A DNA stretch of 43,286 nt from assembly GCA_903909435.1 (NCBI GenBank), contig CAIVVT010000167.1, positions 1-43,286 of the forward strand. The letters are read 5' to 3'. The position numbers and the translations under genes are program-made. The notes beneath the pieces are model-generated. The model was not told the DNA's origin, made no database searches, and saw only the letters and a program-made list of their open reading frames with translations. Shown piece after piece: positions 32,101 through 39,784 of this stretch. This stretch comes from an uncultured Acidobacteriia bacterium (lineage in GTDB: Bacteria > Acidobacteriota > Terriglobia > Bryobacterales > Bryobacteraceae). Every line of letters starts with the position of its first letter. Positions within the stretch are counted from its first letter, which is position 1.

Positions 32101-32502
32101 TTTGTTCAGCGGGATGGCAGAGACTTGCTTGCCGCTGAGTTGCTCGCCTCCGGTGGCCTGTGAATCGGCCTGCAGCACCACGCCTCCCGCAGCGGTCAGG
32201 CGCAGGCTCTGGCGGAGTTGAGCGCCGGGCGCAAGTTCCAGTTGGTTGGGCGTCACGGCCGTGCTGCCACCCCATTCCACGGCGATCGAATACTTTCCGG
32301 CCGCGATGGCGCGAAACTCAAAGCCGCCATCGGTACCGGTCAACGTCTCCACCTCTTTCGACTCGACGCGCAGTTTCACTTTGGCCAAGGCAACCGGCTG
32401 TCCGGCGGCATCGCGCAGGCTCCCGGTCAGGCTCGCGGGTGCGGTTTGGGCAAACAGCGACTGAAGCAGCAGCGGCAAGAGGATCAGTGCATTGCAGCCC
32501 AT
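29152..32502 (-). CDS. TonB-dependent receptor, Oar-like, fucose-locus copy B
   Basis: About 1116 residues. ATG at 32502 starts a signal peptide (MGCNALILLPLLLQSLFAQ); a GTG at 32532 preceded by GCAGGT is an alternative. A regulatory-like beta-sandwich (about 20-100, LTGSLRDAAGQPVALAKV), a plug with IPLNKRDFSQLLLLAAGT, QQFTVNGQRGS and AITSKAGSNDLHG, and a barrel ending in Phe (LSLKVLF) follow. It resembles the 19346-22765 product along its whole length. Both lie at the borders of the fucose gene block, on opposite strands. Substitutions are concentrated in the barrel, as expected for receptors with related but different ligands. Fucosylated oligosaccharides are the inferred substrate. Confidence 0.9.
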   Translation of the reverse strand: MGCNALILLPLLLQSLFAQTAPASLTGSLRDAAGQPVALAKVKLRVESKEVETLTGTDGGFEFRAIAAGKYSIAVEWGGSTAVTPNQLELAPGAQLRQSLRLTAAGGVVLQADSQATGGEQLSGKQVSAIPLNKRDFSQLLLLAAGTQTDTNGAANFTQQFTVNGQRGSATVFAMDGIDTTDPEMGGATFSNFNVDAIEEINSSSGVMPADIGHGAAGFTAITSKAGSNDLHGSLFEFVRNAAFDARNFFDRRSIAQPGRIPPFARNEFGLTNGGPVRIPGVYDGRNRTFYFAQYQGFRQVLGTTQVLPVPTAQERQGVDTTAFPGDALIVPVDARIAPVLARYPLPNDPQGPYGARTYATSSKVRTQTDQFSVRLDHKLSDKLALFGRFNLNNVDGPLTNPSQTAIDPSFGIPYFDRQRNAGASVTWTPTANFTSTTSLGFIRSTPNFSSHNQSQPGLTFADSTFEPYNSASGSISGAFGNVFQLHQDFSLVRGKHVWQAGVEVRVNRDTTLFGIDPNGLYTFGGGAAYAPVSFRSTSGAHNINAGDLLPDSLSGFLTATPFSYIVAAAPQGFPQGTKMGEAAVRREAFNFYFRDTWKVSPKLSLSYGLRYEVNSRIHEGHHLASGVFFSPDGAHYLVNPDPHYNMDWSGWGPRLAIDWKLNDKTILRAGSSITTLLPILWQVNLVTGGLPFVVSLYEAAAPGAPISYSASPQAVNLPGIYSPGGKLIYASGNSMAVAPNTEMDINRFERDLAALSPDKQVRAVSAAGMTPNTRNGYVGSYTGGIERRIGDVTVTAAYVGSVGVALPRIDSPNGYGGADPKYARYTQFDSTGKVTGGLGPTMVMANSSHSTYHSLQASISKTSLRYGLGFQASYTFSKSLDDTSAVLGGFVAAASGAVLQASPQNPFDLSSEKGPSTFDVAHSFSFNAVQELALGRVPVVRALGKRFTGGWQLLGVGSLSTGSPFTVYSGIQQTGVGANGADRPDQTGVPALSTSRTVREDYFGLGTANAGLFSIPVNVAGGSGPNQGRFGTLGRNTFRGPGFHSFDLSLIKNMPIGSSANPERAILQFRTEVFNAFNLVNFGLPNNVLLGTGFGLISRTSGPSRQIQLSLKVLF

Positions 32503-32688
32503 GCGCGGGCTGGAGAACGGGGTAAGAATCACTGACCTGCAGGATATCGCACGGGTACGCGAAGGAGCATCCGCAAACAAGACGCGGACGTCCCGGATTA
32601 TCTACCATGGATCAGACACGGATCGGGCGCGCCTGCACAGACTCACCAGGGCTACCGGTTCACTGAGCAGGGCGGGCGAGAGATCCAA

Positions 32689-32708
32689 AACCGTAAGATG
32701 TTACGGTT
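32689..32708. promoter_or_regulatory. Palindromic operator candidate, copy 1
   Basis: AACCGTAAGATGTTACGGTT: two 8-base arms in perfect inverted repeat around GATG. A second copy lies 63 bases downstream. Confidence 0.65.
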
Positions 32709-32751
32709 CCCATATGTTTGCCCTAATAGAATCAATGACTTGCCAACCCAC

Positions 32752-32770
32752 AACCGTAAGATGTTACGGT
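32752..32770. promoter_or_regulatory. Palindromic operator candidate, copy 2
   Basis: The same 19 bases as in copy 1 (AACCGTAAGATGTTACGGT), so arms and spacer are both conserved while the flanks differ. It lies 51 bases before the likely GTG start of the CRTAC1 gene. Confidence 0.65.
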
Positions 32771-32821
32771 CTCGCAGTTCACGGCCATTCCTGGGCACTG
32801 CCGGCAGCGGTCGCTCGCACT

Positions 32822-34441
32822 GTGGCAAAGTCAGCCCTCTGGGTCCTGTGCTTGATCGGTCCATGCTGGCCGGCCGAAGCTCCCTCGATTCGCTTCCGCG
32901 ACGTCGCTGCCAGCGCGGGAATTCCCTTTGTCCTGGAGAACTCGCCTACGCCCGATAAGCACATGATCGAGACCATGGCCGGCGGCGTGGCAGCCTTCGA
33001 TTTCGACGGCGACGGCCGGACCGACATCTTCTTCACCAACGGCGCGGCACTGCCCTCCCTACAGAAGGACTCGCCTAGGTATTTCAACCGGCTGTACCGC
33101 AACGAAGGCGGGTGGAAATTCCGCGACGTGACGGAATCCGCGGGGGTTGCGGGCGCGGGCTATGCCATGGCGGCAGCCGCCGGCGACTACAACAACGACG
33201 GCCACATCGACCTCTTCGTCGCCGGGTACCGGCACAACATCCTGTACCGGAACCGGGGCGACGGCACCTTCGAAGACGTAACGGCAAAATCCGGGATCAG
33301 CAGCAACGAATGGGCGGTCGCCGCGGGTTGGTTCGATTTCGACAACGACGGTCTGCTCGACCTTTTCGTGGTCAATTACGCCGACTGGTCGCTGGATTTC
33401 AACCGCTTCTGCGGCGATTCCGACCGCAACATCCGCGTCTACTGCCACCCGCGCTACCTCACCCCGATCGCCAACCGGCTGTACCACAACCGGGGCGACG
33501 GGACGTTCGAAGACGTCAGCGTGAAGTCGGGCATCGCCGCGTTCAAGGGGCGCGGCATGGGGTTGGCTTTCGGCGATTACGACGGAGACGGCAAGCCCGA
33601 CGTGTTCGTCACCAACGACAAGCTGCCCAACTCACTGTTCCACAACCTGGGTAACGGCAAGTTCGAGGAGGTCGCGTTGGAGGCTGGCGTGGCGCTGCCC
33701 GACCATGGCAAGGCGGTTTCCAGCATGGGCGCGGATTTCCGCGACTACGACAACGACGGGTTGCCCGACATCGCGACGACGGCCCTGCACGGCGAGACGT
33801 TTCCGCTATTCAGAAACCTGGGCCACGGCACGTTCGCGGAGGTCACCAGCGCCACACGGCTGGCACGGACCAGCACGCTGCACACCGGCTGGAGCGTCGG
33901 GCTGATCGACTTCAACAACGACGGGTGGAAGGACTTTTTCTCCTCAAACGCCGATGTCAACGACCTTGTGGCAATGTTCGAGCCGGCGGTCTACAAGCAG
34001 GCGAACACCGTCTTCGAGAATACCCGCGACGGCAAATTCTCCGAAAGCGCCGTCGATTTTGGCCTGCCGCAAGCGCACCGCGGATCGGCCTTTGCCGACT
34101 TCGACGGGGACGGCAAAATCGACATCGTGATTTCGTCCCTCGGCGGGCCGGCCGAGTTGTGGCGCAACGAGAGCGCGAATTCGAATCACTGGTTGATTCT
34201 CAAGCTCACCGGAACCCGGAGCAACCGCGACGGAATCGGCGCGGAAGTCCGCATCGGTTCTCAAATGAATGCCATGAGCTCCGCGGTGGGCTACGCATCG
34301 TCCAGCCTGTTCGGAGTCCATTTCGGGCTGGGCGCCCTCACCGTGGTTCCCCGCGTCGAGATCCGCTGGCCCAGCGGGCAGCGTCAGATCCTCGAAAATG
34401 TCCAATCCGACCAGGTGCTGCGCGTCGTCGAGCCGCGCTAA
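32822..34441 (+). CDS. CRTAC1-type protein (FG-GAP plus ASPIC/UnbV)
   Basis: About 539 residues from a GTG at 32822, chosen because it opens a compact signal peptide (MAKSALWVLCLIGPCWPAEA) and lies after the two operator palindromes; ribosome-site support is weak, and in-frame ATGs at 32714 and 32735 are alternatives. Calcium loops recur from DFDGDG (60-65) through DYNNDG, DFDNDG, DYDGDG, DYDNDG, DFNNDG and DFDGDG. The Cys pair common to the copies here reads CGDSDRNIRVYC. The ASPIC/UnbV end contains VHFGLGAL and IRWPSG. It ends five bases from the convergent TPR gene. Function is unknown; its regulation seems individual, since no other gene has this palindrome pair. Confidence 0.9.
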   Translation: MAKSALWVLCLIGPCWPAEAPSIRFRDVAASAGIPFVLENSPTPDKHMIETMAGGVAAFDFDGDGRTDIFFTNGAALPSLQKDSPRYFNRLYRNEGGWKFRDVTESAGVAGAGYAMAAAAGDYNNDGHIDLFVAGYRHNILYRNRGDGTFEDVTAKSGISSNEWAVAAGWFDFDNDGLLDLFVVNYADWSLDFNRFCGDSDRNIRVYCHPRYLTPIANRLYHNRGDGTFEDVSVKSGIAAFKGRGMGLAFGDYDGDGKPDVFVTNDKLPNSLFHNLGNGKFEEVALEAGVALPDHGKAVSSMGADFRDYDNDGLPDIATTALHGETFPLFRNLGHGTFAEVTSATRLARTSTLHTGWSVGLIDFNNDGWKDFFSSNADVNDLVAMFEPAVYKQANTVFENTRDGKFSESAVDFGLPQAHRGSAFADFDGDGKIDIVISSLGGPAELWRNESANSNHWLILKLTGTRSNRDGIGAEVRIGSQMNAMSSAVGYASSSLFGVHFGLGALTVVPRVEIRWPSGQRQILENVQSDQVLRVVEPR

Positions 34442-34446
34442 GCCGG

Positions 34447-35937
34447 TCAGTCCTGCGGCGCGCTGATTTCGGTCTCGCGCTCGAGCTGCGCCTGAGCCTC
34501 GTCGTTGCGGCCCTTCACTTCGAGGTAGCGCGCCATCGCCTCTTTCGCCAGCTCCGCTTTCCCAGCCGCGCGGTACGCCCGAGCGAGTTCGAAGTGGAGC
34601 GTCCCGTCGTCGTCGGTGGGCAGAACTTCCTTCAGGTAGACGGTCGCTTTGTCAGCCTGTCCCAACTGCAGATAAGCTCTCGCCAGAGACGCCTTGGCCT
34701 GCAGCATGCGGGGATCCTCCGCGACGGCTTTCTGCAAGTAGGGCAGCGCCTTTTCCGGCAGTTGCTGGTTCAGATAGACGTCGCCCTGCAGAAAATTCAG
34801 GGCGGGCGAGCCCGGTTCTTTACCGAGCATCCGGTCGAGCATCGGCTGGGCCGCCGCAAAATCCTGCGCCATGCAGAGCGTCATTACCAGCTGCTGCTCG
34901 ATGCTTTCGTTCCCCGGGCTCAACGCCAGAGCCGCCCTCCAACTCTTGATGCTTTCCGCATATTGCCTCCGGTCGCGCAGCAATTCGGCCTGCAACTCCA
35001 ACTTGGGTGCAGAATCCGGAAGTTGCTCCAGGCGGGAGAATGCCTCCAGGGCCAGAGCATTCCAGGCCCGCGTGCGCCAATAAGCACTGGCGGCGGTCCG
35101 GTTCAATTTGGCGCTGGCGATCAGCGGCAGGTAGCGTTTGGCAGCGAAGTCGCAGGCCAGTTTCTCCGCAGTGCAGTTGAGCGGTCCCAAACCCGCCTCC
35201 GCGCGCGCTTCGACTGCCGCCCAATCCGCATGGCCCGTTTGGTGGTAAATCTCCGCAATCGCCGCGTGCGCGCCGCGCAGCTTGGAGTCCCGCTGCAGCG
35301 CCTGCCGGTAGAAGTAGAACGCAGCCCGTTTCTGTTGGCCCCGCGAGCGCGATTCAGCGGCCAATTCCGCCATATAGGCGGAATCCGGACCCAGTTTCTG
35401 CAGATCCTGGAACGCCTCCTGCGCCAGCGCCTCGTACTCTTTCCCGGCCATGGACCACAGAATCGGCTCATTCTGCTCCGCGGCCAGGAGCTTGCGCAGA
35501 TGCGTAACCGCTTCTTCATGTAAATTAAGCGAAGACGCGGCCTGTACCAACAACCGCCGTACATCCAGTTGGCCCGGGTCCAGAAGTGCCGCCTTACGCA
35601 ATACCGGGAGGGCCTTCGACGGTTGGTCCGTTCTCAAATAGGCTTCCCCCAGTGTGATCAGCGCCGGCCCCAGCGCAGGTTGCAGTTTGAGCGCTGCTTC
35701 CAGCGACGGAATGGCGTTAACTTCTTCACCTGCCATGTGCTGCGCCATGCCCAGGTTCAGCAATAGTCCCGCGTTGCCTGGCACCGCTTTGACCAGTGCT
35801 TTGTAAACCGCCGCAGCCTCGGCGAAGCGCCCTGCCGCCATGAGTTGCTTGGCTTGCTGGGACGATTTCGCCAGATCTAAGTTCTGGGCGCAAATCGTAG
35901 CGGCGATCATTACCAAAACCGTCAAAAAGGAACGCAT
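34447..35937 (-). CDS. Exported TPR protein (about 496 aa)
   Basis: The signal peptide MRSFLTVLVMIAATICAQ supports the ATG at 35937; a GTG three codons upstream would give MKKMRSFL and is equally plausible. The rest is tetratricopeptide repeats, clearest at about 26-200 (AKQLMAAGRFAEAAAVYKALV and following) and 350-480. A Cys pair (NCTAEKLAC) in the middle could form a disulphide. It is convergent with a CRTAC1 gene, so the TPR/CRTAC1 neighbourship seen at 3-10 kb recurs here in another arrangement, and it is divergent from an Oar-like receptor. It presumably works as a periplasmic binding scaffold. Confidence 0.86.
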   Translation of the reverse strand: MRSFLTVLVMIAATICAQNLDLAKSSQQAKQLMAAGRFAEAAAVYKALVKAVPGNAGLLLNLGMAQHMAGEEVNAIPSLEAALKLQPALGPALITLGEAYLRTDQPSKALPVLRKAALLDPGQLDVRRLLVQAASSLNLHEEAVTHLRKLLAAEQNEPILWSMAGKEYEALAQEAFQDLQKLGPDSAYMAELAAESRSRGQQKRAAFYFYRQALQRDSKLRGAHAAIAEIYHQTGHADWAAVEARAEAGLGPLNCTAEKLACDFAAKRYLPLIASAKLNRTAASAYWRTRAWNALALEAFSRLEQLPDSAPKLELQAELLRDRRQYAESIKSWRAALALSPGNESIEQQLVMTLCMAQDFAAAQPMLDRMLGKEPGSPALNFLQGDVYLNQQLPEKALPYLQKAVAEDPRMLQAKASLARAYLQLGQADKATVYLKEVLPTDDDGTLHFELARAYRAAGKAELAKEAMARYLEVKGRNDEAQAQLERETEISAPQD

Positions 35938-36013
35938 CTTTTTCACTCTAATCGACTTCCAAAAACCATATCGCAATCCGGGCTGAGAGGCATGTTTCGT
36001 TGCCACTCTGTAC

Positions 36014-36042
36014 TTGATTCCCCCTGCCAGGAAGCGTACACT
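36014..36042 (+). promoter_or_regulatory. Candidate promoter of the Oar-like receptor at 36225
   Basis: TTGATT (36014-36019), a 17-base spacer and TACACT (36037-36042). The leader would be about 175 bases long and contains an inverted repeat CGTTTT...AAAACG (36108-36131) and a small hairpin CCTGCC-CCGC-GGCAGG (36189-36204) just before the ribosome site; whether these regulate is unknown. The remainder of 35938-36224 shows nothing more. Confidence 0.4.
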
Positions 36043-36224
36043 ACTTACACCATTTCTTGCGTTTGCTTGCGTCAGGGTAGAACTCTGAGTAGCCGGCAAA
36101 TTGCGGGCGTTTTACCAAAGGGGGCAAAACGAAAATGGAGCGGTGGCGCATGTGGCCCCGCTGTCTGAATGTTGAGGATAGTCTGACACCTGCCCCGCGG
36201 CAGGAATTGGGAGAAAGGAACTCG

Positions 36225-39200
36225 ATGAGATTGAATTCGAAGCACTTGCTGATCGCAAGTTTCATCGCATTGCTCGTCTGTTGTTGCACCACACCCGCGC
36301 TCGCGCAGGTATTATCCGGAACCGTGGTCGGAGTCGTCCAGGATTCCAGCGGCGGAGCCATCACCGGGGCCGCCATTGCGTTGACGAACGCAAACACGGC
36401 TCAGGTTTACGAAGCGAAAACCGACGAGGCTGGACGCTTCAACATCACTAGCGTGCTGCCCGGAACTTACTCCTTGAAGATCAACCAGAAGGGCTTCAAG
36501 GCCGAAACCGTCAACGACATCCAAGTGTCTGCCAACACGATTGCCCGCGTCGACCGGCAACTGGAAGTCGGCTCGCTGGCCGAACAGATCACTGTTGAAG
36601 CCAGCGCCACTGAATTGCAGACAGATAAGGCCGATACCCACACCGAATTGGGCTCAAAAGAAGTTGAGAACATGCCGTTGCCTGGTTACAGGAACTACCA
36701 GACCTTGATGAATCTGGTTCCTGGCGCAACGCCCGCTGCTCTCCAGAACTCGGTTACTGATACCCCGGGGCGCTCGCTCAGCACCAATATCAACGGGACG
36801 AATCGTAACAACAACATGACCCGCATCGATGGCGCCAGCAGCGTGAACCTGTGGCTGCCGCACCATGCCGGTTATGTCATGCCCGCCGAGATGGTGGACA
36901 CGGTAAATATCACAACCTCCGCGGGCGATGCTGAACAGGGCATGGCCGGTGGAGCCGCAATCGCGGTCATCACCAAGTCCGGCACGAACACCTTCCATGG
37001 CAGTCTGTTTGAGTACCACGACGACCAGCACTTGAAGGCTCGTAACTTTTTCCAGGCTCCGGGCGTTGCCCAGGCTGTCAGCATCTACAACAATTACGGC
37101 GGCACGATCGGCGGGCCGATCCTGAAGAACAAGTTGTTCTTCTTCTATAGTTTTGACGGCACTCGCCAGCGCCAGGGATCCAACGGCACGTTCTCCGTGC
37201 CGACCACGGATATCAAGGCCGGCAACTTCGCGACCACCGGAACAACCATTTACGACCCGAACACCGGCGCCACTGACGGTACTGGTCGCGTTCCTTTCGC
37301 CAACAACCTGATCCCCGCCAACCGGATCAGCGCTGCGGCCCAGAAGATCCAGGCGTATTATCCCAATCCGAATGCGGCGGGAGATCTCAACAACTGGAAC
37401 GGTTCGGAAACGCCGCTGTTCAATCGCGACTACAACGACGTCAAGATGAACTACGCGCAGAGCGAGAAGCAGCAGTTCTTCATGCACTACGGCATCATGA
37501 AGGCGCTGTCCGGCGGTCACGGGCTATTCGGTGACGCCATCGGACCCGCACCGGGTTCCGACCCTGGTCTCGGCGACACGCGCGTCATGAACATGTCGAT
37601 CGGTCACAACCACACCTTCTCGCCCACGCTCCTGCTCGATGGCGTTATCGGCTATCAGCGCATGGACCAGACGGTCACTGGCCAAGGCTACGGCAAGGAC
37701 TTCAGCACGATTCTGGGAATTCCCGGCGTCAGCGGAACCGGCGCCGCCAGCGGCTTCCCCAATATCGACATCGGCTCCTACCAGAGCTTCGGCGTCCCCG
37801 GCTGGATGCCCGCCATCCGTACGGAAGAGTCCTACACGATGAGCCACAATCTTACCTGGCTCAAAGGCGCGCACACTTTCCGTTTCGGCTTTGACGGTGT
37901 GAATCACCGCATGTCCCACTACCAGCCCGAACTCGGCGCTGGCCCGCGCGGCGATCTCAGCTTCAGTGGCAACACCACGGCGCTCGCGCCCAACGGCAGC
38001 CCCGATTCGAACAACGCGTATGCGTCGTTCCTGTTGGGCAACATCGACAACATGCAGAAGAGCTTGCAGTACATCCTGATGACTCCCCGTGAGTTCCAGT
38101 TTGGCTGGTATGCCCAGGATCGCTGGCAGGTCACCAAGAAGCTGACGGTCAGCCTCGGCCTGCGCTACGAGTTCTATCCGCTGATGACCCGCGCCAGCGG
38201 CAAGGGCATCGAACGCCTCGACCCCGCCACCGAACTGGTTTATCTCGGTGGCCGCGGCGGAGTTCCGACCAACGCCGGAGTCACGGTCAGCCACAAGCTG
38301 TTCGCTCCCAAGCTTGGTATTGCCTACCGCCTGGATGACAAGACCGTCATTCGCACCGGCTACGGCATCAACTACGATCCACTCCCGTTCTCGCGCCCGT
38401 TGCGCGGTTTCTACCCGCTCACGGTCAATTTCAACATTCAGGCGCCCAGCGGCTTCCAGCAAGCTGGAACGTTGGCCCAGGGAATGCCGGCCGTGTACGG
38501 CCCCGACCTCACTTCGGGTATCGTGTCATTGCCGAGCGTTGCCGATATGCGCAGCCCGTGGCCCGGTCAAATCCACCGCGGCTATGTCCAGAGCTGGAAC
38601 TTCACCGTCGAACGTAAGCTTCCCAAGGACGTGGTCCTTTCCGTCGCCTACGTCGGCACGCAGAGCGTCCACCTGCTGGCGGATCGTGACATCAACGCGG
38701 GCGTCCCCGGTGGCGGCCAGGCCAGCCAGCCGTATTACATCCTCAACGGCAGAACCAACTCGACGTTGATGTGGGATGGCTATCTGAGCTCGCACTATCA
38801 CTCGCTGCAGACGGCTTTCCACAAGTCGCTCTCCAAGGGTCTCCTGGTCAAGGGCTCCTACACGTGGTCCAAGGCCATCGACATGACCGACGACGACGGT
38901 TGGGCCGGCGTGGGCTGGAACTACGGCCCCGTGTTCGGCCGCAACCGCGCTCCGGCCGGTTTCGACCGCACCCATGTGTTCAACATCGGCTGGGTCTACG
39001 AACTGCCCTTCGGCAAGAATGGCATGTTCTTCAAGTCCGGCGTCGCCGAGAAAGTCTTCGGCGGCTGGAACGTCAACGGCGTGATGGCGTCCTATACGGG
39101 TACGCCGTTCACCGTGGGCGCAGACGGCAGTTCTCTGAACGCCCCTGACAACACCCAGACGGCCATGCAGGTTAAATCGAGCGTCTCCTACCTCCACGGA

Positions 39201-39506
39201 GTTGGGCCCGGCGCGACCTGGTTCGACACCTCCGCCTTCGCTCCTGTGACCGCAGCCGCCACCTTCGGCAGCAGCGGCCGCAACATCCTCCGCAGACCGG
39301 GTGTGTGGAACACCGACTTGATGATCGACCGCAAGTTCAAGATCACCGAGCGGATCGACACGGACTTCCGTGCCGAGTTCTACAACCTGCCTAACACCTC
39401 GCACTTCAATGGTCCGGATTCCTACGTCAACGACTCGACGTTCGGCCAGATCAGCAGTTCATTCGGCGAACGTCAGATCAGATTCGGTCTCCGAGTCGGG
39501 TTCTAA
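36225..39506 (+). CDS. Oar-like TonB-dependent outer-membrane receptor
   Basis: A 1093-residue receptor. ATG at 36225 has AAGGA six bases upstream and starts the signal peptide MRLNSKHLLIASFIALLV ending ALAQ. The regulatory-like beta-sandwich (about 30-110, SGTVVGVVQDSSGGAITGA) and plug (about 120-250; NMPLPGYRNYQTLMNLVPG, AVITKSGTNTFHG) precede a barrel that ends in Phe (IRFGLRVGF). It differs from the two fucose-locus receptors and from the 10253-13717 one in the plug signature LPGYRNYQ in place of LNGRNF or LNKRDF, so it represents another subgroup. The ligand is unknown. It has its own promoter and terminator. Confidence 0.92.
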   Translation: MRLNSKHLLIASFIALLVCCCTTPALAQVLSGTVVGVVQDSSGGAITGAAIALTNANTAQVYEAKTDEAGRFNITSVLPGTYSLKINQKGFKAETVNDIQVSANTIARVDRQLEVGSLAEQITVEASATELQTDKADTHTELGSKEVENMPLPGYRNYQTLMNLVPGATPAALQNSVTDTPGRSLSTNINGTNRNNNMTRIDGASSVNLWLPHHAGYVMPAEMVDTVNITTSAGDAEQGMAGGAAIAVITKSGTNTFHGSLFEYHDDQHLKARNFFQAPGVAQAVSIYNNYGGTIGGPILKNKLFFFYSFDGTRQRQGSNGTFSVPTTDIKAGNFATTGTTIYDPNTGATDGTGRVPFANNLIPANRISAAAQKIQAYYPNPNAAGDLNNWNGSETPLFNRDYNDVKMNYAQSEKQQFFMHYGIMKALSGGHGLFGDAIGPAPGSDPGLGDTRVMNMSIGHNHTFSPTLLLDGVIGYQRMDQTVTGQGYGKDFSTILGIPGVSGTGAASGFPNIDIGSYQSFGVPGWMPAIRTEESYTMSHNLTWLKGAHTFRFGFDGVNHRMSHYQPELGAGPRGDLSFSGNTTALAPNGSPDSNNAYASFLLGNIDNMQKSLQYILMTPREFQFGWYAQDRWQVTKKLTVSLGLRYEFYPLMTRASGKGIERLDPATELVYLGGRGGVPTNAGVTVSHKLFAPKLGIAYRLDDKTVIRTGYGINYDPLPFSRPLRGFYPLTVNFNIQAPSGFQQAGTLAQGMPAVYGPDLTSGIVSLPSVADMRSPWPGQIHRGYVQSWNFTVERKLPKDVVLSVAYVGTQSVHLLADRDINAGVPGGGQASQPYYILNGRTNSTLMWDGYLSSHYHSLQTAFHKSLSKGLLVKGSYTWSKAIDMTDDDGWAGVGWNYGPVFGRNRAPAGFDRTHVFNIGWVYELPFGKNGMFFKSGVAEKVFGGWNVNGVMASYTGTPFTVGADGSSLNAPDNTQTAMQVKSSVSYLHGVGPGATWFDTSAFAPVTAAATFGSSGRNILRRPGVWNTDLMIDRKFKITERIDTDFRAEFYNLPNTSHFNGPDSYVNDSTFGQISSSFGERQIRFGLRVGF

Positions 39507-39532
39507 CTTTCAGCCGTTTGTACTAACGAACC

Positions 39533-39564
39533 AGAAAGGGCGGCTCCCACGAGCCGCCCTTTCT
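39533..39564 (+). terminator. Intrinsic terminator after the Oar-like receptor
   Basis: A 13-bp perfect stem, AGAAAGGGCGGCT (39533-39545) with AGCCGCCCTTTCT (39552-39564), around CCCACG, 27 bases past the stop. The short T-rich end (TTTCTCTT) supports termination on the plus strand. Confidence 0.8.
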
Positions 39565-39784
39565 CTTACCAACAGCACAAAGCCTCGTTTTCGTGGAACC
39601 GGATGTCTGCAAAACTGCCCAGCACAGAGCCGCGAACGACAGAGAGCGGTCAAGTCGGCAAGCAGGTCCAGCTCACTCGGGCTGTGCCAGATGTTACCCG
39701 CCGTTTCCTCCCAGGAGTAATTCTCACGATGTCCCCCCGGCGCGCCCTATTTCGCGGTCTAGACACTCAGCAGGTTGCGTTCGC
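39565..39784 (+). other. Spacer before the plug-poor receptor
   Basis: About 220 bases after the terminator with an open frame that lacks Met starts and membrane-protein character. No convincing promoter was found by eye, although one must lie here if the terminator is efficient. Confidence 0.3.

Larger units (their letters stand above)
32503..32821. promoter_or_regulatory. Divergent control region: receptor copy B / CRTAC1 gene
   Basis: This 319-base non-coding region contains two copies of a 19-20 base palindrome (32689-32708 and 32752-32770). Between them TAGAAT (32727-32732) matches five of six bases of a -10 box, though a -35 at proper spacing is not obvious. The frame stays open through the region, but it reads across both palindromes and gives no signal peptide, so it is taken as leader rather than coding. 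From 32503 to 32688 nothing else was recognised. Confidence 0.5.

Noticed and set aside
32492..32821. Upstream extension of the CRTAC1 gene to 32492
   Set aside because: It would place both palindromes in coding sequence, repeats the peptide TVRCYG without meaning, and hides the signal peptide that starts at 32822.
36108..36204. Inverted repeat and small hairpin in the leader of the 36225 receptor, considered as a riboswitch
   Set aside because: No known riboswitch core is recognisable; the structures are short and could be chance.
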